From Acidobacteriota bacterium (lineage in GTDB: Bacteria; Acidobacteriota; UBA6911), in assembly GCA_031271905.1 (NCBI GenBank), contig JAISUT010000014.1, positions 1 through 64,000 on the forward strand: a DNA stretch of 64,000 nucleotides, given 5' to 3'. Positions 27,554 through 38,012 of the stretch are shown piece by piece. The translations under genes and the position numbers were made by a program. Below the pieces are notes generated by a model, which was not told where the DNA came from, ran no database searches, and saw only the letters and a list, made by a program, of their open reading frames with translations. The number at the start of each line of letters is the position of its first letter. The stretch's first letter is position 1.

Positions 27554-28621
27554 CTACCAGCGCCCGGGGACTTCGACGCCGCACCCCGGACAGGCGGCGA
27601 CCCCGTGCGGGCGGCGCTCCAAGAGGTCTGCCTCGACGTGGAAGCCCCGCCGCCGGACCAGCGTCATGCCGCATCCGGGGCAACGGGTGTCCTCCCAGCC
27701 CCCCGTCCTCCCCGGCAGGTTCCCGGCGTAGACGAAGCGCAATCCGGCGCGCGCGCCGAGCCGCGCCGCCCGCAGCAGATCCTCCGGCGCGGCGTCCCTG
27801 GCGGTGCCCATCCGGTAGTCCCGGTGGAAGGCGGTGACGTGCCACGGGATGTCCGGGGAGACGCTGGCGACGAACTCCGCCAAAGGCGCCAGCCCCTCCT
27901 CCGCGTCGTTGAAGCCGGGGACTATCAGCGTCACCACCTCCACCCAGACCCCCGCCCGGTGCAGCCCCCGGATGGTCTCCAGCACCGGGGCGAGCGAGCC
28001 GCCCAGCCGCCGGTAGCCGCCCTCGTCGAAGGTCTTCAAATCGACCTTGAACAGATCGACCAGCGGCAGGAGGCGGGCGAGCGCCTCCTGCGTCGCGTAG
28101 CCGTTGGAGACGTACCCGGTCAAAAACCCGGCTTCACGGGCGCGCCGGAAGACCGCCTCGTTCCACTCCCCCGCGACGAGCGGCTCGTTGTAGGTGCTGA
28201 CGACCAGCTCCGCGCCGTGGTTGCGCGCGGCGGCGACCAGCTCCCCGGGCTCGACCCTCGCCACCCGCGCCCAGGCTTCGCCCCGTCCGTGCGGCGCCTG
28301 CGAGATCTCCCAGTTCTGGCAATAGCCGCAGCGGAAGTTGCACCCCAGCGTCCCATAGCTGAACGCGAGCGCGCCGGGGCGCACATGGTAGAAGGGCTTC
28401 TTCTCCACCGGGTCGCACTGCGCGCCGGAGACGTACCCGAAGGGCACCCGCAACTCCCCGTCGCGGTTGCCCCGCATCCCGCAACGCCCCCTGCCGCCTT
28501 CCGGCAGGAGGCAGCGATGCCCGCAGGCGAGGCAGCGGATCGCGCCCGCCTCTTCCACCCCCAGATCCCCCCGCGCCGTCAAACCCGCCGCGTCGCCATC
28601 CTTGACGAACCGCCCGTCCAT
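27554..28621 (-). CDS. amrS: AmmeMemoRadiSam system radical SAM enzyme (AmrS)
   Basis: The protein has 355 residues. The radical SAM motif is CNFRCGYC in GCNFRCGYCQNWEIS, the AmrS signature. An N-terminal cysteine pair region (CLACGHRC, GRCGMRGN) and DPVEKKPFYHVRPG are also conserved. The C-terminus has zinc-ribbon-like pairs CPGC, twice. AmrS normally acts with AMMECR1 and Memo-like proteins; neither is adjacent here. ATG 28621 has AAGGAG six bases upstream, making it far better than the longer frame to 28744. It converges with miaB. Confidence 0.9.
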   Translation of the reverse strand: MDGRFVKDGDAAGLTARGDLGVEEAGAIRCLACGHRCLLPEGGRGRCGMRGNRDGELRVPFGYVSGAQCDPVEKKPFYHVRPGALAFSYGTLGCNFRCGYCQNWEISQAPHGRGEAWARVARVEPGELVAAARNHGAELVVSTYNEPLVAGEWNEAVFRRAREAGFLTGYVSNGYATQEALARLLPLVDLFKVDLKTFDEGGYRRLGGSLAPVLETIRGLHRAGVWVEVVTLIVPGFNDAEEGLAPLAEFVASVSPDIPWHVTAFHRDYRMGTARDAAPEDLLRAARLGARAGLRFVYAGNLPGRTGGWEDTRCPGCGMTLVRRRGFHVEADLLERRPHGVAACPGCGVEVPGRW

Positions 28622-28763
28622 CCCCCGCTCCTTCCGCGACCGGAGGGCGGCCGCGCCGCAGCCCCCCCAAAAAAACGGCGGCCTTGCCGCGTCCCGCCTC
28701 AGTCCCAAAGGGGAAGTATTCGCCAAACCCCGCGCCGGTTGCAACTAAATCGACTCGCAGCGG

Positions 28764-31700
28764 TCACGCTTGCGGCGGGGCGGGGGGCGCCTCCGCCTCC
28801 AAGCGTCGGGCGATCTGGGCGAAGCCCGACTGCGCGACCTGATCCCGCACCCAGTCCAACAACTCCCCGCCCTCCTCGTAGTCGTAAAGGTCTAACGCCG
28901 CCAACACCCCGTCCACGCCGTCGATGTCGAATTCCAGCGCCGCCTCGCGCAAGGATTCCAGGAGCGCAGGGTCGGGCGCGTGGCGCACCCCCTTCCGGTG
29001 TTCGCCGTCCAGTGCGCCGACGAGCGCCCCGAGCCTTGACACGACGTCACGCGCCGCCTCCGTGAAAGCCGCGTTGTTCGCCTCCACGAAGAAGAAATCG
29101 CCCGCCTTCGCCGCCTTTTCCAGCACCTCCGCCTGATCCCCCAACGCCGCCGCGCCGACGTTGCGACTGGCGCTTTTCATCCCGTGTACGGTGATGGCGT
29201 AGTCGCCCAGCGCGTCCGGCGCGAGGTCCGCCGTCTTGTCGATGAGTTCGGGGGTGCTGCGCACGAAGGAGCGCAGGACGTTCAGGTAGGCGTCCTCGTC
29301 GCCGCCGAACCGCGTCAAGCCTTCTTGCAGGTTCACGCCGGCGACCTCCCTCCCCTCGAAGCGCCCGGTGTTCGCCGGGGACGTGCACGCCTCGGACGCG
29401 GAGGGGAGGAGGCCCTCCGCAGCCAGCTCCCTCTCCAGCTTCTTGTCGCGCACCCAACGGGTCACCACGTTGTCCAGTTTCATGATGTCGATCGGTTTGG
29501 CGAGGAAGTCTTGGAAGCCCTTGCCTAGGAACATCTCCTCGTTGCCGACGATGGCGTTCGCCGTCAGCACGATGATGGGGATGTTCTTCGCGTACTCCGT
29601 GCCGATCTCCTCCTTGATGATGCGCGTCGCCTCGACGCCGTCCATCCCCGGCATCATGTGATCCATGAACACGGCGTTGTACGCGGGCTCCCCTTTGCGG
29701 ATGAGATCGACCGCCGCCTGGCCGCTCATGACCGTGTCCACCGTCATGCCGTAGGGCTTGAGCAATCCCCGCGCCACGTCCAGGTTCGTCGAGACGTCAT
29801 CCACCACCAAGACCCGGGCGTAGGGGATGACGGCGCGCACGAGATGCGCGTTATGGTTGCGCTTGTGATCCACATAGCTGAATGCGGCGAGGTTCTCCGC
29901 GACCTTGGCGCCGATCACGTCGTCGGTCACCCACCCTTGGGCGATGCAGATGCGGAAGGTGCTGCCCTCGCCGTAGACGCTCTCCACCGTGATCGTCCCG
30001 TCCATCATCTCCACCATCTTCTTTGTGATCGCAAGGCCCAGCCCCGTCCCTTCGATCTTGCGGTTCTTCTGGACGTCCACCTGCTTGTACTCGCCGAAGA
30101 CGACGGGCAGATCCTCCTGTTTGATGCCGAGGCCGGTGTCGGTCACTTCGCCCGTCAACCATGCAGACTGCGGACGCGCCTCGTCGCGCGCGCACCGCAG
30201 GCGCAACGTCACACTCCCCTCGTTCGTGTACTTGAAGGCGTTCGACAGCAGGTTGTTGAACACCTGCTTGATGCGCAACTCGTCGCCGAACAGGCGCGCG
30301 GGCAGGTTCTCGTCCAAGTCGAGCTGGAACTCGATGGGCTTGCTGCCGATGCGCATGATGTTCAAGGTCACCAGGTCGTTGACCAGGCTCGGGATGTCGT
30401 AGTCCACGGGCGCGAGCTTGAATTCGCCGGATTCGATCTTGGACAGGTCGAGGAGGTCGTTGACCAGGCTCAGGAGGGTCGAGCCGGAGTTGTACACCTT
30501 CTCGATGTTGCTCCGCAGCTCCTCGTCGGCGCAATCGCGCGACAGGGAAAGCTCCGACAGCCCGATGACGGCGTTCAGCGGCGTGCGCATCTCGTGGCTC
30601 ATCTTCGCCAGGAAGGCGCTCTTGGCATGAGACGCCTCCTTGGCGACCTCCGTCTGCTCCTTGAGCTCCACCGTCCGCTCCGCCACGAGGCGCTTCAGCC
30701 GCGCCTCGTTGTTGCGGCGGTGCCAGAACAGGGCGCCGGTCAGCGCCAAGGCGCATCCGAACAGGATGCAGATGCCCGTCATGTACAAGTTGCGGCTCTT
30801 GGCCAGGGTCTTCTCGTAATCGTAGGTGATGTGCTTCCAACTGTTGGCGATGCTTCCCGTGTCGACCAGGCGTTGCGCCTTGGCGATGATGTCCGCCAGG
30901 ACGGCGGCGTCTTTGCCGAAGCCGAACCGCGAGTCCGAGGTGTAGTCGAAGATGAGGTTGATCTTGAAACCCGAGCGCTCCATGTAGTTCGTCACCGCCA
31001 GGATGCGGTTCTCGGTGGCCATGATGAAATCGACGTCCCCGCGGTCGAGGCCGTCGAAGGCCGCATAGATGTCGTCGTATTCCACCGCCGCGCGGATGTC
31101 CGGGAACCACTCGTGGAACATCTCCGTGTAGCCGGTGGCGCGCACCAGCCCGATCTTGGCGTAGAGTATCTGGTTCACCGAGATGTTCGGCTGCTCGCTG
31201 CGCGATATGAGGACGTGGCTGTCGGTGGAGTAGGGGGCGCTGGTCCACAGGAACAGGTCCTTGTCCTCGCGCTCCTTCGTGCGCAGCAGCTCCGCCACCA
31301 TCGGAACCGTCCCGTCCCCCAGCATGGCGAAGACGTCGCTCCAGCTCTTCGAGGGATCGTTGGCGATCATGAAGCGCATGCCGGTGAACGACCGGATCTC
31401 GGCGATGACGTCGAAGGCTATGCCCTCCCACTTCTTCTCCTTCCGGTTGTAGAAGTTCACCGGGTAGTTGGCGGGGCTGACGCCGACGAGGATGGGCTCG
31501 CCATCCCGGATGTGCTGTTCGTACCAGGCGCGCTCCGCCGGCGCGAGGCTCCGGAGGAACGCATGCCGCTTGAACTGCGTCTCACCCTCGACATAAAGCT
31601 CGTTCAGCTCCTTGAGGCCGCCGTTGCGCAGGTAGGCGTCCAACACCTCGATGAGCGGCGCCAGCTCCGGCAGCGCCGTGGTGATGGAGACGCGCTTGTA

Positions 31701-32456
31701 GGTCAGGGGCTTGAACATGGAGACGACGAGGTCGGAATGGGTCACAAGGTCGTCCACCTGGGTGCTGTCCGCCACGAAGGCGTCGATGCCGCCGGAGCGC
31801 AGGAGGCGCAACGCCTCGTCGCGGGTCGCGACTTCGACGGTCTCGTAGGCGAAATCGTATTTCCCCACGGTGTCCGACACCAGCGCGCGCGCGGTTGAGA
31901 AGGGTTGGAACGCATAGCGGACGGGACGGTCGGGCCGGAGGCCGTCGCCGTGGGGGAGGCCGTTCACGGTCACCATCTTGATGACGCGCTCGACGATGGT
32001 GGATGTCTTGAACACCTTCTCGGTGTCGCGCCCCAATGGCGTGTAGTCGCCGGAGAACTGCGCCTCGCCATCGAGCACCTTTGCGGTGAAATCCATCCGG
32101 CTGTAGACCCTCGGCTCGAAGCGCACGCCGAACAGCTCCGAGAGCCGGTCGGCGACGACGACCGCGAAGCCGCCGAGGTCGCCGCCCTCGGTCGGAAAGC
32201 ACTCCGAGCTTTCGCGCATCCCGTAGACGAAGGAGGTGCGCCCCTCGAGCGCCTTCTCCGCGGCGGCCGTCTGCGCCCGGGTCAAACCGGGGATGTCGCG
32301 GAAGGTCTTTATGCGCCGCGCGCTGACGGGGCCCGTGCGTTTGACCACCGCCTCTTGGCCGACGCATTCCGGAGACAACGCGAAGAAGAACAACAACGCC
32401 ACGAGGAGCAACACGATGCGACGCCAACGGTCGCGCAAGGCATCACATTTGCACAT
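28764..32456 (-). CDS. Hybrid sensor histidine kinase with two periplasmic solute-binding domains (EvgS/BvgS-like)
   Basis: This 1230-residue protein has an N-terminal membrane segment, two SBP_bac_3-type periplasmic domains (about 60-290 and 315-540), a second membrane segment near 555-575, a short coiled coil, HisKA (phospho-His in FLAKMSHEMRTPLN), HATPase (DTGLGIKQEDLP, GTGLGLAITKKM), a receiver domain (VLVVDDVSTN, MDHMMPGMDG) and a C-terminal Hpt domain (HGMKSASRN). This is the EvgS/BvgS plan for a phosphorelay that senses small solutes. It is last in the chemotaxis operon, 22 bases after the HD-GYP gene, which may be its output. Confidence 0.92.
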   Translation of the reverse strand: MCKCDALRDRWRRIVLLLVALLFFFALSPECVGQEAVVKRTGPVSARRIKTFRDIPGLTRAQTAAAEKALEGRTSFVYGMRESSECFPTEGGDLGGFAVVVADRLSELFGVRFEPRVYSRMDFTAKVLDGEAQFSGDYTPLGRDTEKVFKTSTIVERVIKMVTVNGLPHGDGLRPDRPVRYAFQPFSTARALVSDTVGKYDFAYETVEVATRDEALRLLRSGGIDAFVADSTQVDDLVTHSDLVVSMFKPLTYKRVSITTALPELAPLIEVLDAYLRNGGLKELNELYVEGETQFKRHAFLRSLAPAERAWYEQHIRDGEPILVGVSPANYPVNFYNRKEKKWEGIAFDVIAEIRSFTGMRFMIANDPSKSWSDVFAMLGDGTVPMVAELLRTKEREDKDLFLWTSAPYSTDSHVLISRSEQPNISVNQILYAKIGLVRATGYTEMFHEWFPDIRAAVEYDDIYAAFDGLDRGDVDFIMATENRILAVTNYMERSGFKINLIFDYTSDSRFGFGKDAAVLADIIAKAQRLVDTGSIANSWKHITYDYEKTLAKSRNLYMTGICILFGCALALTGALFWHRRNNEARLKRLVAERTVELKEQTEVAKEASHAKSAFLAKMSHEMRTPLNAVIGLSELSLSRDCADEELRSNIEKVYNSGSTLLSLVNDLLDLSKIESGEFKLAPVDYDIPSLVNDLVTLNIMRIGSKPIEFQLDLDENLPARLFGDELRIKQVFNNLLSNAFKYTNEGSVTLRLRCARDEARPQSAWLTGEVTDTGLGIKQEDLPVVFGEYKQVDVQKNRKIEGTGLGLAITKKMVEMMDGTITVESVYGEGSTFRICIAQGWVTDDVIGAKVAENLAAFSYVDHKRNHNAHLVRAVIPYARVLVVDDVSTNLDVARGLLKPYGMTVDTVMSGQAAVDLIRKGEPAYNAVFMDHMMPGMDGVEATRIIKEEIGTEYAKNIPIIVLTANAIVGNEEMFLGKGFQDFLAKPIDIMKLDNVVTRWVRDKKLERELAAEGLLPSASEACTSPANTGRFEGREVAGVNLQEGLTRFGGDEDAYLNVLRSFVRSTPELIDKTADLAPDALGDYAITVHGMKSASRNVGAAALGDQAEVLEKAAKAGDFFFVEANNAAFTEAARDVVSRLGALVGALDGEHRKGVRHAPDPALLESLREAALEFDIDGVDGVLAALDLYDYEEGGELLDWVRDQVAQSGFAQIARRLEAEAPPAPPQA

Positions 32457-32478
32457 AGGTCTCGATCTGGTCCCGGTG

Positions 32479-33558
32479 TTAGGGCATCGCCGCCAACGTC
32501 ACGCCGGCGAACTTGTCCGCGTTCTGCGTGAAGATGTAGACGAGGCACGGGTCGAAATGCGTCCCTTGCCCCGCCTCGATGATCTGCTGCGCCTCTTCCG
32601 CGCTGCAAGGCTTCTTGTAGGGGCGCTCGGAGATCAGGGCGTCGTACACGTCCACGATGGCCATGAACCGCCCTTCCAGCGGGATCGCCTCCGCCCTGAG
32701 GCCGTTCGGGTAGCCGGTGCCGTCCCACCGCTCGTGATGATAGCCGGCGAAGCGGCTCGCATGGGTCAGGAAGTCGTGTTCGGGGAGGTGCTCCTGTATC
32801 TGCCGGATGGCCGCCACGCCGATCGTCGTGTGGGTCTTCATGACCTCGAACTCCTCCGGCGTCAGCTTCCCCGGCTTGTTCAGGATGACGTCGCTGATGC
32901 CGATCTTGCCCACGTCGTGCAACTTCGCGGATGGGATGAGGAAGTCCAGGTTCCAGTCGCACATCTCATCGACGTAGACCCCCTCGGCCAGCGCAGTCCT
33001 GACGAGGATCTCGATGAAGCGCTCCGTCCGGTCGATATGCCCGCCGGTGACGTCGTCGCGGAACTCCACGAGGTTCGCGATGGTGCCGAGGATGGCGTTT
33101 TGCAGGTCGAACACCTGTTTCGTCTTGGCGGCGACCAGCTCGCCCAGCGACTTGTTGAACTCCTGCAACTGCCGCTTCTGCGACGCGGCGTCCAAGTGGT
33201 TCTCGATGCGCTTGAGCAGCAGCGGGGGGGGGAAGGGCTTGGACATGTAGTCCACGGCGCCGAGGCTCAGCCCCTCCAACTCCTTGTCCATGTCCACGTG
33301 CGAGGTCAGGAATATGACCGGGATGTCCTTCCACTTGGCGACGTGCTTCAGTTGCTTGATCGCCTCGTAGCCGTTCATGCCCGGCATCTCGATGTCCAGC
33401 AGGATCAGATCCGGCTGGATGTCGTTCAACAGGACGAACATGGTTTTCGCCGACGGGACCGTGAACACCTTGTAGTAGTCCTTCAAGATGTTCTTCCCCG
33501 TCGCCAGGTTGGTCTCGTTGTCGTCTACCAGGAATATCTTTTTGCGTTCTTGCGTCAT
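32479..33558 (-). CDS. Response regulator with HD-GYP c-di-GMP phosphodiesterase domain
   Basis: The protein has 359 residues. The receiver domain (KIFLVDDNETN, LILLDIEMPGMNGYEA, FLTSH) is followed by an HD-GYP domain with the metal-binding LHDVGKI and HHERWDGTGYPNGL, so the HD and GYP residues are intact. It should hydrolyse cyclic di-GMP when phosphorylated. It lies between cheR and the hybrid kinase, the likely phospho-donor. The window also encodes a GGDEF protein at 53773-55269, giving the opposite activity. Confidence 0.92.
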   Translation of the reverse strand: MTQERKKIFLVDDNETNLATGKNILKDYYKVFTVPSAKTMFVLLNDIQPDLILLDIEMPGMNGYEAIKQLKHVAKWKDIPVIFLTSHVDMDKELEGLSLGAVDYMSKPFPPPLLLKRIENHLDAASQKRQLQEFNKSLGELVAAKTKQVFDLQNAILGTIANLVEFRDDVTGGHIDRTERFIEILVRTALAEGVYVDEMCDWNLDFLIPSAKLHDVGKIGISDVILNKPGKLTPEEFEVMKTHTTIGVAAIRQIQEHLPEHDFLTHASRFAGYHHERWDGTGYPNGLRAEAIPLEGRFMAIVDVYDALISERPYKKPCSAEEAQQIIEAGQGTHFDPCLVYIFTQNADKFAGVTLAAMP

Positions 33559-33616
33559 GGCTTCACCCCTCCTTTGGAACTTGCACGCCTGTCCGCCTTG
33601 GGACGACGGTCGGCGC

Positions 33617-34474
33617 TCAGGGTTTCCTGTACATCACGGTCGCCCCGTAGCGCTCGGTGACGAAATCTTTGTTCAGGCCGTACAGGTTCTCGGCGGAGCC
33701 GAGCATCAGGTAGCCGCCTGGCGCCAGTATCTGGAAGAACTGCGCGAGTATCTTCCGCTTGGCGTCGTCGTTGAAGTAGATCAGGATGTTCCGGCAGAGG
33801 ATGACGTCGAAGCCGCCGAGCTGCGAGAACGGCTCCTGGATGTTCAGCGCCTTGAACTCCATCATGCCGCATATCTCCTTGCGGACGTGGAACGAGTCGC
33901 CGTCGCGTTCGAAATAGCGGTCGCGCATCTCGGGCGGGAGGCCGCGCGCGACGTCCAACACGGTGTACTTCGCCTCGAGGGCCTTGGACAAGACCCGTGA
34001 GGAGATGTCCGTGCCGAGGATGCCGAAATCCTCCAGGAGCACCGTGCCCATGCCTTTCAACTTGACCGCGTCGGCGATCAGCATCCCGAGGGAATACGCC
34101 TCCTGGCCGGTGGAGACGGCGGCGCACCAGATGCTGACCTTCGGCCCCCGGCGCTGGTAGGAGCGCGCCTTGCGCTCGCGCACCCGCTTGAACAAGTCGG
34201 GCAGCATCTTGTCGCGGAAGGCGACGAAGGGGTGTCCGTCACGGAAGAAGGACGTCTCGTTCGTGGTCATGGCGTTCACGATCTTCTCACGGGTGACGAA
34301 GCTCGTGACGCCGCCGGACAAGCGTTTGGCGAGGTCGGTCAGATCCTTGCACCCCAGGTCGGGGAGCACGGGGGTGAGCCGTTGCTGCACCAGGTATTGC
34401 TTGTCCTCCCCGAGGACGATGCCGCAGGTGTTGAACACGTAATTGGTAATCGCCTTGTATTCGCCAGTATTCAT
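33617..34474 (-). CDS. cheR: Chemotaxis protein methyltransferase CheR
   Basis: The protein has 285 residues. The N-terminal helical domain is followed by a SAM-binding domain with WCAAVSTGQEAYSLGM and the later DVILCRNILIYF, both CheR hallmarks. It methylates glutamates of chemoreceptors. Its start overlaps the cheB stop by 4 bases (34471-34474), so the two antagonistic enzymes are translationally coupled. Confidence 0.94.
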   Translation of the reverse strand: MNTGEYKAITNYVFNTCGIVLGEDKQYLVQQRLTPVLPDLGCKDLTDLAKRLSGGVTSFVTREKIVNAMTTNETSFFRDGHPFVAFRDKMLPDLFKRVRERKARSYQRRGPKVSIWCAAVSTGQEAYSLGMLIADAVKLKGMGTVLLEDFGILGTDISSRVLSKALEAKYTVLDVARGLPPEMRDRYFERDGDSFHVRKEICGMMEFKALNIQEPFSQLGGFDVILCRNILIYFNDDAKRKILAQFFQILAPGGYLMLGSAENLYGLNKDFVTERYGATVMYRKP

Positions 34475-35637
34475 TTCACCACCATTTCAATTCTTTCAAG
34501 CACTGCGTCCGGGACGCGCATCAACGACACGACCTTGTCTAAAAGGCCGGTGGCCGCCGCCGCCCGGGGCATGCCGAACACCACCGAGGACTCCTCGTTT
34601 TGTGCGATCAGATATGCGTTCCTCTGTTTCAGGCTCGGTAGCGCGGGCGTGCCGTCGTTGCCCATCCCGGTCAGGATGATCCCGATCAGGGTGTCGGACG
34701 GATAGGCGCGGGCGGCGGAGCGGAACAGGACGTCGACGCTGGGACGGCAGCCGTTCTCGGGCGGATCCTGGTTGGTCTCCAAGACGAAGTCCCCGCCCCG
34801 CGCCCTGACCGTCATGTGGGCGCCGCCGGGGGCGATGTAGACGTGCTTGGGTTCGACCACCATCCCCGGCCCGCCCTCCACCACCTTGTGCCTGCACTTC
34901 ACGTCCAGGCTGCTCGCGAGCGACTTGGTGAAGTTCGGCGGCATGTGCTGGACCAGGATGACGGGCAGGTCGGTGACCGCGCACAGCTTCGGCAGCATGT
35001 CGGACAGGGATTTCGGTCCGCCGGTCGACACCCCCAGGACGATCGCCTGCACCGGCTTGGTGTGCGGCGAGGGCTTGGCGAGCGTGTACGCGAAACCGGA
35101 CGTCGTGACGATTTTTGCGACGCCGTCCGCAAGCGCCTGCGCCTCGGCCTTCTCGGACGCCGCCGCCGCAACCTTGGCGGTTGGCGGTAGCGGCGGGGGG
35201 GGGACGGGGCACCGTTTGTTCTTCCAGGCGTTGATCGCATTGCGGACGATCTGCGTCAGGTATTCGTGGGCGTTGGGCTTGTCCGAGCCCGGCTTCCCGA
35301 TGATGTCGAACGCCCCCAGCTCCAACGCCTTGATCGAGAGGTCGGTGCCGGGCTGGGTGTACGAACTGACCACCAGCACGTCGGGCGTCGCCTTGAAGGA
35401 CGACTTCTGCACGGACATCTCCTCCAACGCCTGGATGCCGTCCATGTCAGGCATGTCCACGTCCAAAGTCATCAGATCCACAGTCCGCAAACGGAGGAAT
35501 TCCAAGGCGTCAGTGCCCTTGCCGACGCCCCCCACCACTTGGAACCCGGGCGTCGAGGAGATGATCTTCTCCATGATGTTGCGGAAGACCCTCGAGTCAT
35601 CGACGATCAAGACGCGAGTAGGTAATGCTGTTGCCAT
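34471..35637 (-). CDS. cheB: Chemotaxis response regulator protein-glutamate methylesterase
   Basis: The protein has 388 residues. The receiver domain (VLIVDDSRVFRN, LMTLDVDMPDMDG) is joined by a variable linker to the methylesterase domain, with catalytic Ser in VLGVSTGGPKSL, His in VQHMPPNF and Asp in LTGMGNDG. It removes methyl groups from chemoreceptors after phosphorylation by CheA. ATG 35637 begins the conserved receiver; the frame extends to 35715 without family similarity. Confidence 0.93.
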   Translation of the reverse strand: MATALPTRVLIVDDSRVFRNIMEKIISSTPGFQVVGGVGKGTDALEFLRLRTVDLMTLDVDMPDMDGIQALEEMSVQKSSFKATPDVLVVSSYTQPGTDLSIKALELGAFDIIGKPGSDKPNAHEYLTQIVRNAINAWKNKRCPVPPPPLPPTAKVAAAASEKAEAQALADGVAKIVTTSGFAYTLAKPSPHTKPVQAIVLGVSTGGPKSLSDMLPKLCAVTDLPVILVQHMPPNFTKSLASSLDVKCRHKVVEGGPGMVVEPKHVYIAPGGAHMTVRARGGDFVLETNQDPPENGCRPSVDVLFRSAARAYPSDTLIGIILTGMGNDGTPALPSLKQRNAYLIAQNEESSVVFGMPRAAAATGLLDKVVSLMRVPDAVLERIEMVVK

Positions 35638-35733
35638 GGCAAATCCCATGCGGCGCCGCTGCGACGGGAGGGGGCGGGGGGATGGCGCGGTCGAAGGACG
35701 CGCGCCCTCTCCCATCCCCGCCTCCCCTGCGTC

Positions 35734-37476
35734 TTACGCCACCTTGAAATGGTTGACGATCTCCTTCAACTCGGCGGCCATGCGGGCAAGGTCTTCCGAG
35801 GACTGGTTCACCTGGGTCGCCCCTTGCGCCGACTCGCGCGCCGCCATGCTCATCGAGCTTATGTTGGAGGCGATGTTGGTCGCCCCTTTGGCCGCCTCGC
35901 CCGCCGTCTGGCTGCCTGCGGCGGATCCTTTGGCGACCTCGCCGATGGAGGCGGCGACGGTCTTCGCGCCCGTGCTCGCCTGCGCGACGTTGGAGGCGAT
36001 CTCGTTGGACGCCTTGGTCTGCTCGCTCACGTGGCCGGAGATGATCTCCACGGAGGTGTTGATCTTCTGGATGATCTCCGACACGGCGCCGATGACGTTG
36101 ACGGCGGAGCCGGTCTCCACTTGGATGCCCTCGATGCGGCGGGCGATGTCGTCCGCGCTCTGGGCGCTCTGGTTCGCCAGCTCCTTGATCTCGCCCGCGA
36201 CCACGGCGAAGCCCTTGCCCGCCTCGCCCGCGCTCGCCGCCTCGATGGTGGCGTTCAGCGCCAGCAGGTTCGTCTTGTCGGCGATCTTCTTGATCACGTC
36301 GGTGACCTGCCCGATCTCCTTGGCGGCCGCGCCCAGCTTGCCCATGACCTCGGTGGCGTCGTTGGCCTTCTGCGTCGCCTCGGTCGCGATCTTCTGCGCC
36401 TCGGAGGCGTTGGCGGCTATCTGGGAGATGCTCATGCTCATCTCCTCCACGGCGGCGGAGATGGTGTCCATGTTGGTGCTCATCTCCTCTGCCGCGCTGG
36501 CGACCTCGTTAGAGTTCACGCTCGCCTGCTCGGCGGCGCTCGCCATGGTGTTGATGTTGATCGATATCTCCTCGGTGGCGCTGGCGACGGTCGTCGCCTG
36601 GTTCACCGTCTGCTCGGAGGCGGACGCGAGCTGGCGCGACACGGCGGAAAGCTCCTCGGAGGCGCCGGCGAGGGTGTCGGAGTTCATGTGCAGGTTTTTC
36701 AAGATCCCCTGCAAGTTGGAGAAGAACTCGTCGGAGTCGTGCGCCACCACGCCGATCTCGTCGCCGCGCACGAGGCCCGAGCGGGCGGTCATGTCGCCGT
36801 TGCTGGCCTTCTTGAGCAGCTCCACCAAGGCGTTGATCGGCCGGGTGAGGGACAGGGTCATGAATATGCCGCAGAAGACGGCGAAGCCGCACATGACCGC
36901 CATCGCGATGGTGCTGGCGATCTTGACGCGCTCGGCGGCGTTGTCGTTGTCGGCGCTGGTCTGCTTGGCGTATTCCTGCTTGATGTCGACGAACCGGTCC
37001 GATGTCGCCATCAGCTTCTCGGCGATGTCCTTCATGTCCTGCGGTATCTTCTGCGGGCCGCCTTGCTCGATCTCCTCGGCGAAGGCCTTGACCATCTTCG
37101 CGTACTGATCCACGTTGGCGCTGTAATCCTCGGCGAGCTTCTTGCCTTCGTCGGTCGCCACATACTCCAACTGCCAGGCGACGTCCTTTTTCACGGTGGC
37201 AGCCAGCGCCTCGACCTCGTTGACGAGCTCCTGCCGTTTGCCCGTGCTCTGGTTTTCCGGCGCCACCAGCTTGTAGACGTCCATGCGCATCGCCTGGACG
37301 TTCTGCACGATGTCGATCAGCCTGCCGAGGGGGTCGGCGCCTTTTTCGAAAAGCATCGTGTCACGGTCGTTCATCTCCGTCATCGACAGGATCATGTACG
37401 TGCCGATGCTGACCGCGACGACGGCGATGAGTATGTAAGAACCCAGCAGCTTCACTCCGATCTTGATGTTCTTCAT
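35734..37476 (-). CDS. Methyl-accepting chemotaxis protein
   Basis: This 580-residue receptor has a first membrane segment (about 10-30), a helical periplasmic domain of roughly 150 residues rich in Glu/Lys (four-helix-bundle type), a second membrane segment near 190-215 ([19 protein letters not shown]), a HAMP domain ([18 protein letters not shown]) and a long cytoplasmic coiled coil with the hairpin tip [16 protein letters not shown]. The C-terminus (VNHFKVA) lacks an NWETF-like CheR docking peptide. Being inside the che operon suggests it is the main receptor for this CheA. It starts 1 base after cheW. Confidence 0.94.
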   Translation of the reverse strand: MKNIKIGVKLLGSYILIAVVAVSIGTYMILSMTEMNDRDTMLFEKGADPLGRLIDIVQNVQAMRMDVYKLVAPENQSTGKRQELVNEVEALAATVKKDVAWQLEYVATDEGKKLAEDYSANVDQYAKMVKAFAEEIEQGGPQKIPQDMKDIAEKLMATSDRFVDIKQEYAKQTSADNDNAAERVKIASTIAMAVMCGFAVFCGIFMTLSLTRPINALVELLKKASNGDMTARSGLVRGDEIGVVAHDSDEFFSNLQGILKNLHMNSDTLAGASEELSAVSRQLASASEQTVNQATTVASATEEISININTMASAAEQASVNSNEVASAAEEMSTNMDTISAAVEEMSMSISQIAANASEAQKIATEATQKANDATEVMGKLGAAAKEIGQVTDVIKKIADKTNLLALNATIEAASAGEAGKGFAVVAGEIKELANQSAQSADDIARRIEGIQVETGSAVNVIGAVSEIIQKINTSVEIISGHVSEQTKASNEIASNVAQASTGAKTVAASIGEVAKGSAAGSQTAGEAAKGATNIASNISSMSMAARESAQGATQVNQSSEDLARMAAELKEIVNHFKVA

Positions 37477-37477
37477 C

Positions 37478-38002
37478 TTAGTTGGGACCTCCCTGTTTTG
37501 TAGTTGCCTTGTTGCCGGCGCCGAGGATGTGTCCGGCGTTGAGCACCAGCAGCAGTTCTTTTTCCAGCGGGCACACGCCTATGACCACGCCTTCGCGGGC
37601 GTGGCGCATGTCCCGCATCTCGGGTATGGCGTCACCCCCTGCGGCGCGCCTGTCCACGATGCGCTTGGGATCGACCGAGACCACGTCGCAAACCTCGTCC
37701 ACCAATATCCCGAAAGGCTCGTCAACGGAGGACTTGAACACCACGATCTTGCCGGCCTGGCTGGCGTTGTCCTTCTGGTCGAACCCGAAGGTCTCCCAAA
37801 GGTTGACGACCAAGAGGATCTGCCCGCGGATGTTGATGTAACCGCAGATGTCGGGCGAGGCGTGGTAGATGGGGGTTATGTTGACGTTCTCGTTCACTTC
37901 CTTGACGTCCAGGATGTCCACGCCGAACAGGCGGTTCGCCATCCTGAACGTGCACATCTGGACTGTGAAACGGTTGAAAAAACTGTCAATGTTGTTGTTC
38001 AT
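37478..38002 (-). CDS. cheW: Chemotaxis coupling protein CheW
   Basis: This 174-residue protein is a single CheW-like domain: [28 protein letters not shown] and [16 protein letters not shown] match the family. It links the receptor to CheA. It lies 10 bases after cheA and 1 base before the receptor gene. Confidence 0.92.
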   Translation of the reverse strand: MNNNIDSFFNRFTVQMCTFRMANRLFGVDILDVKEVNENVNITPIYHASPDICGYINIRGQILLVVNLWETFGFDQKDNASQAGKIVVFKSSVDEPFGILVDEVCDVVSVDPKRIVDRRAAGGDAIPEMRDMRHAREGVVIGVCPLEKELLLVLNAGHILGAGNKATTKQGGPN

Positions 38003-38012
38003 GTCTCCCTGC

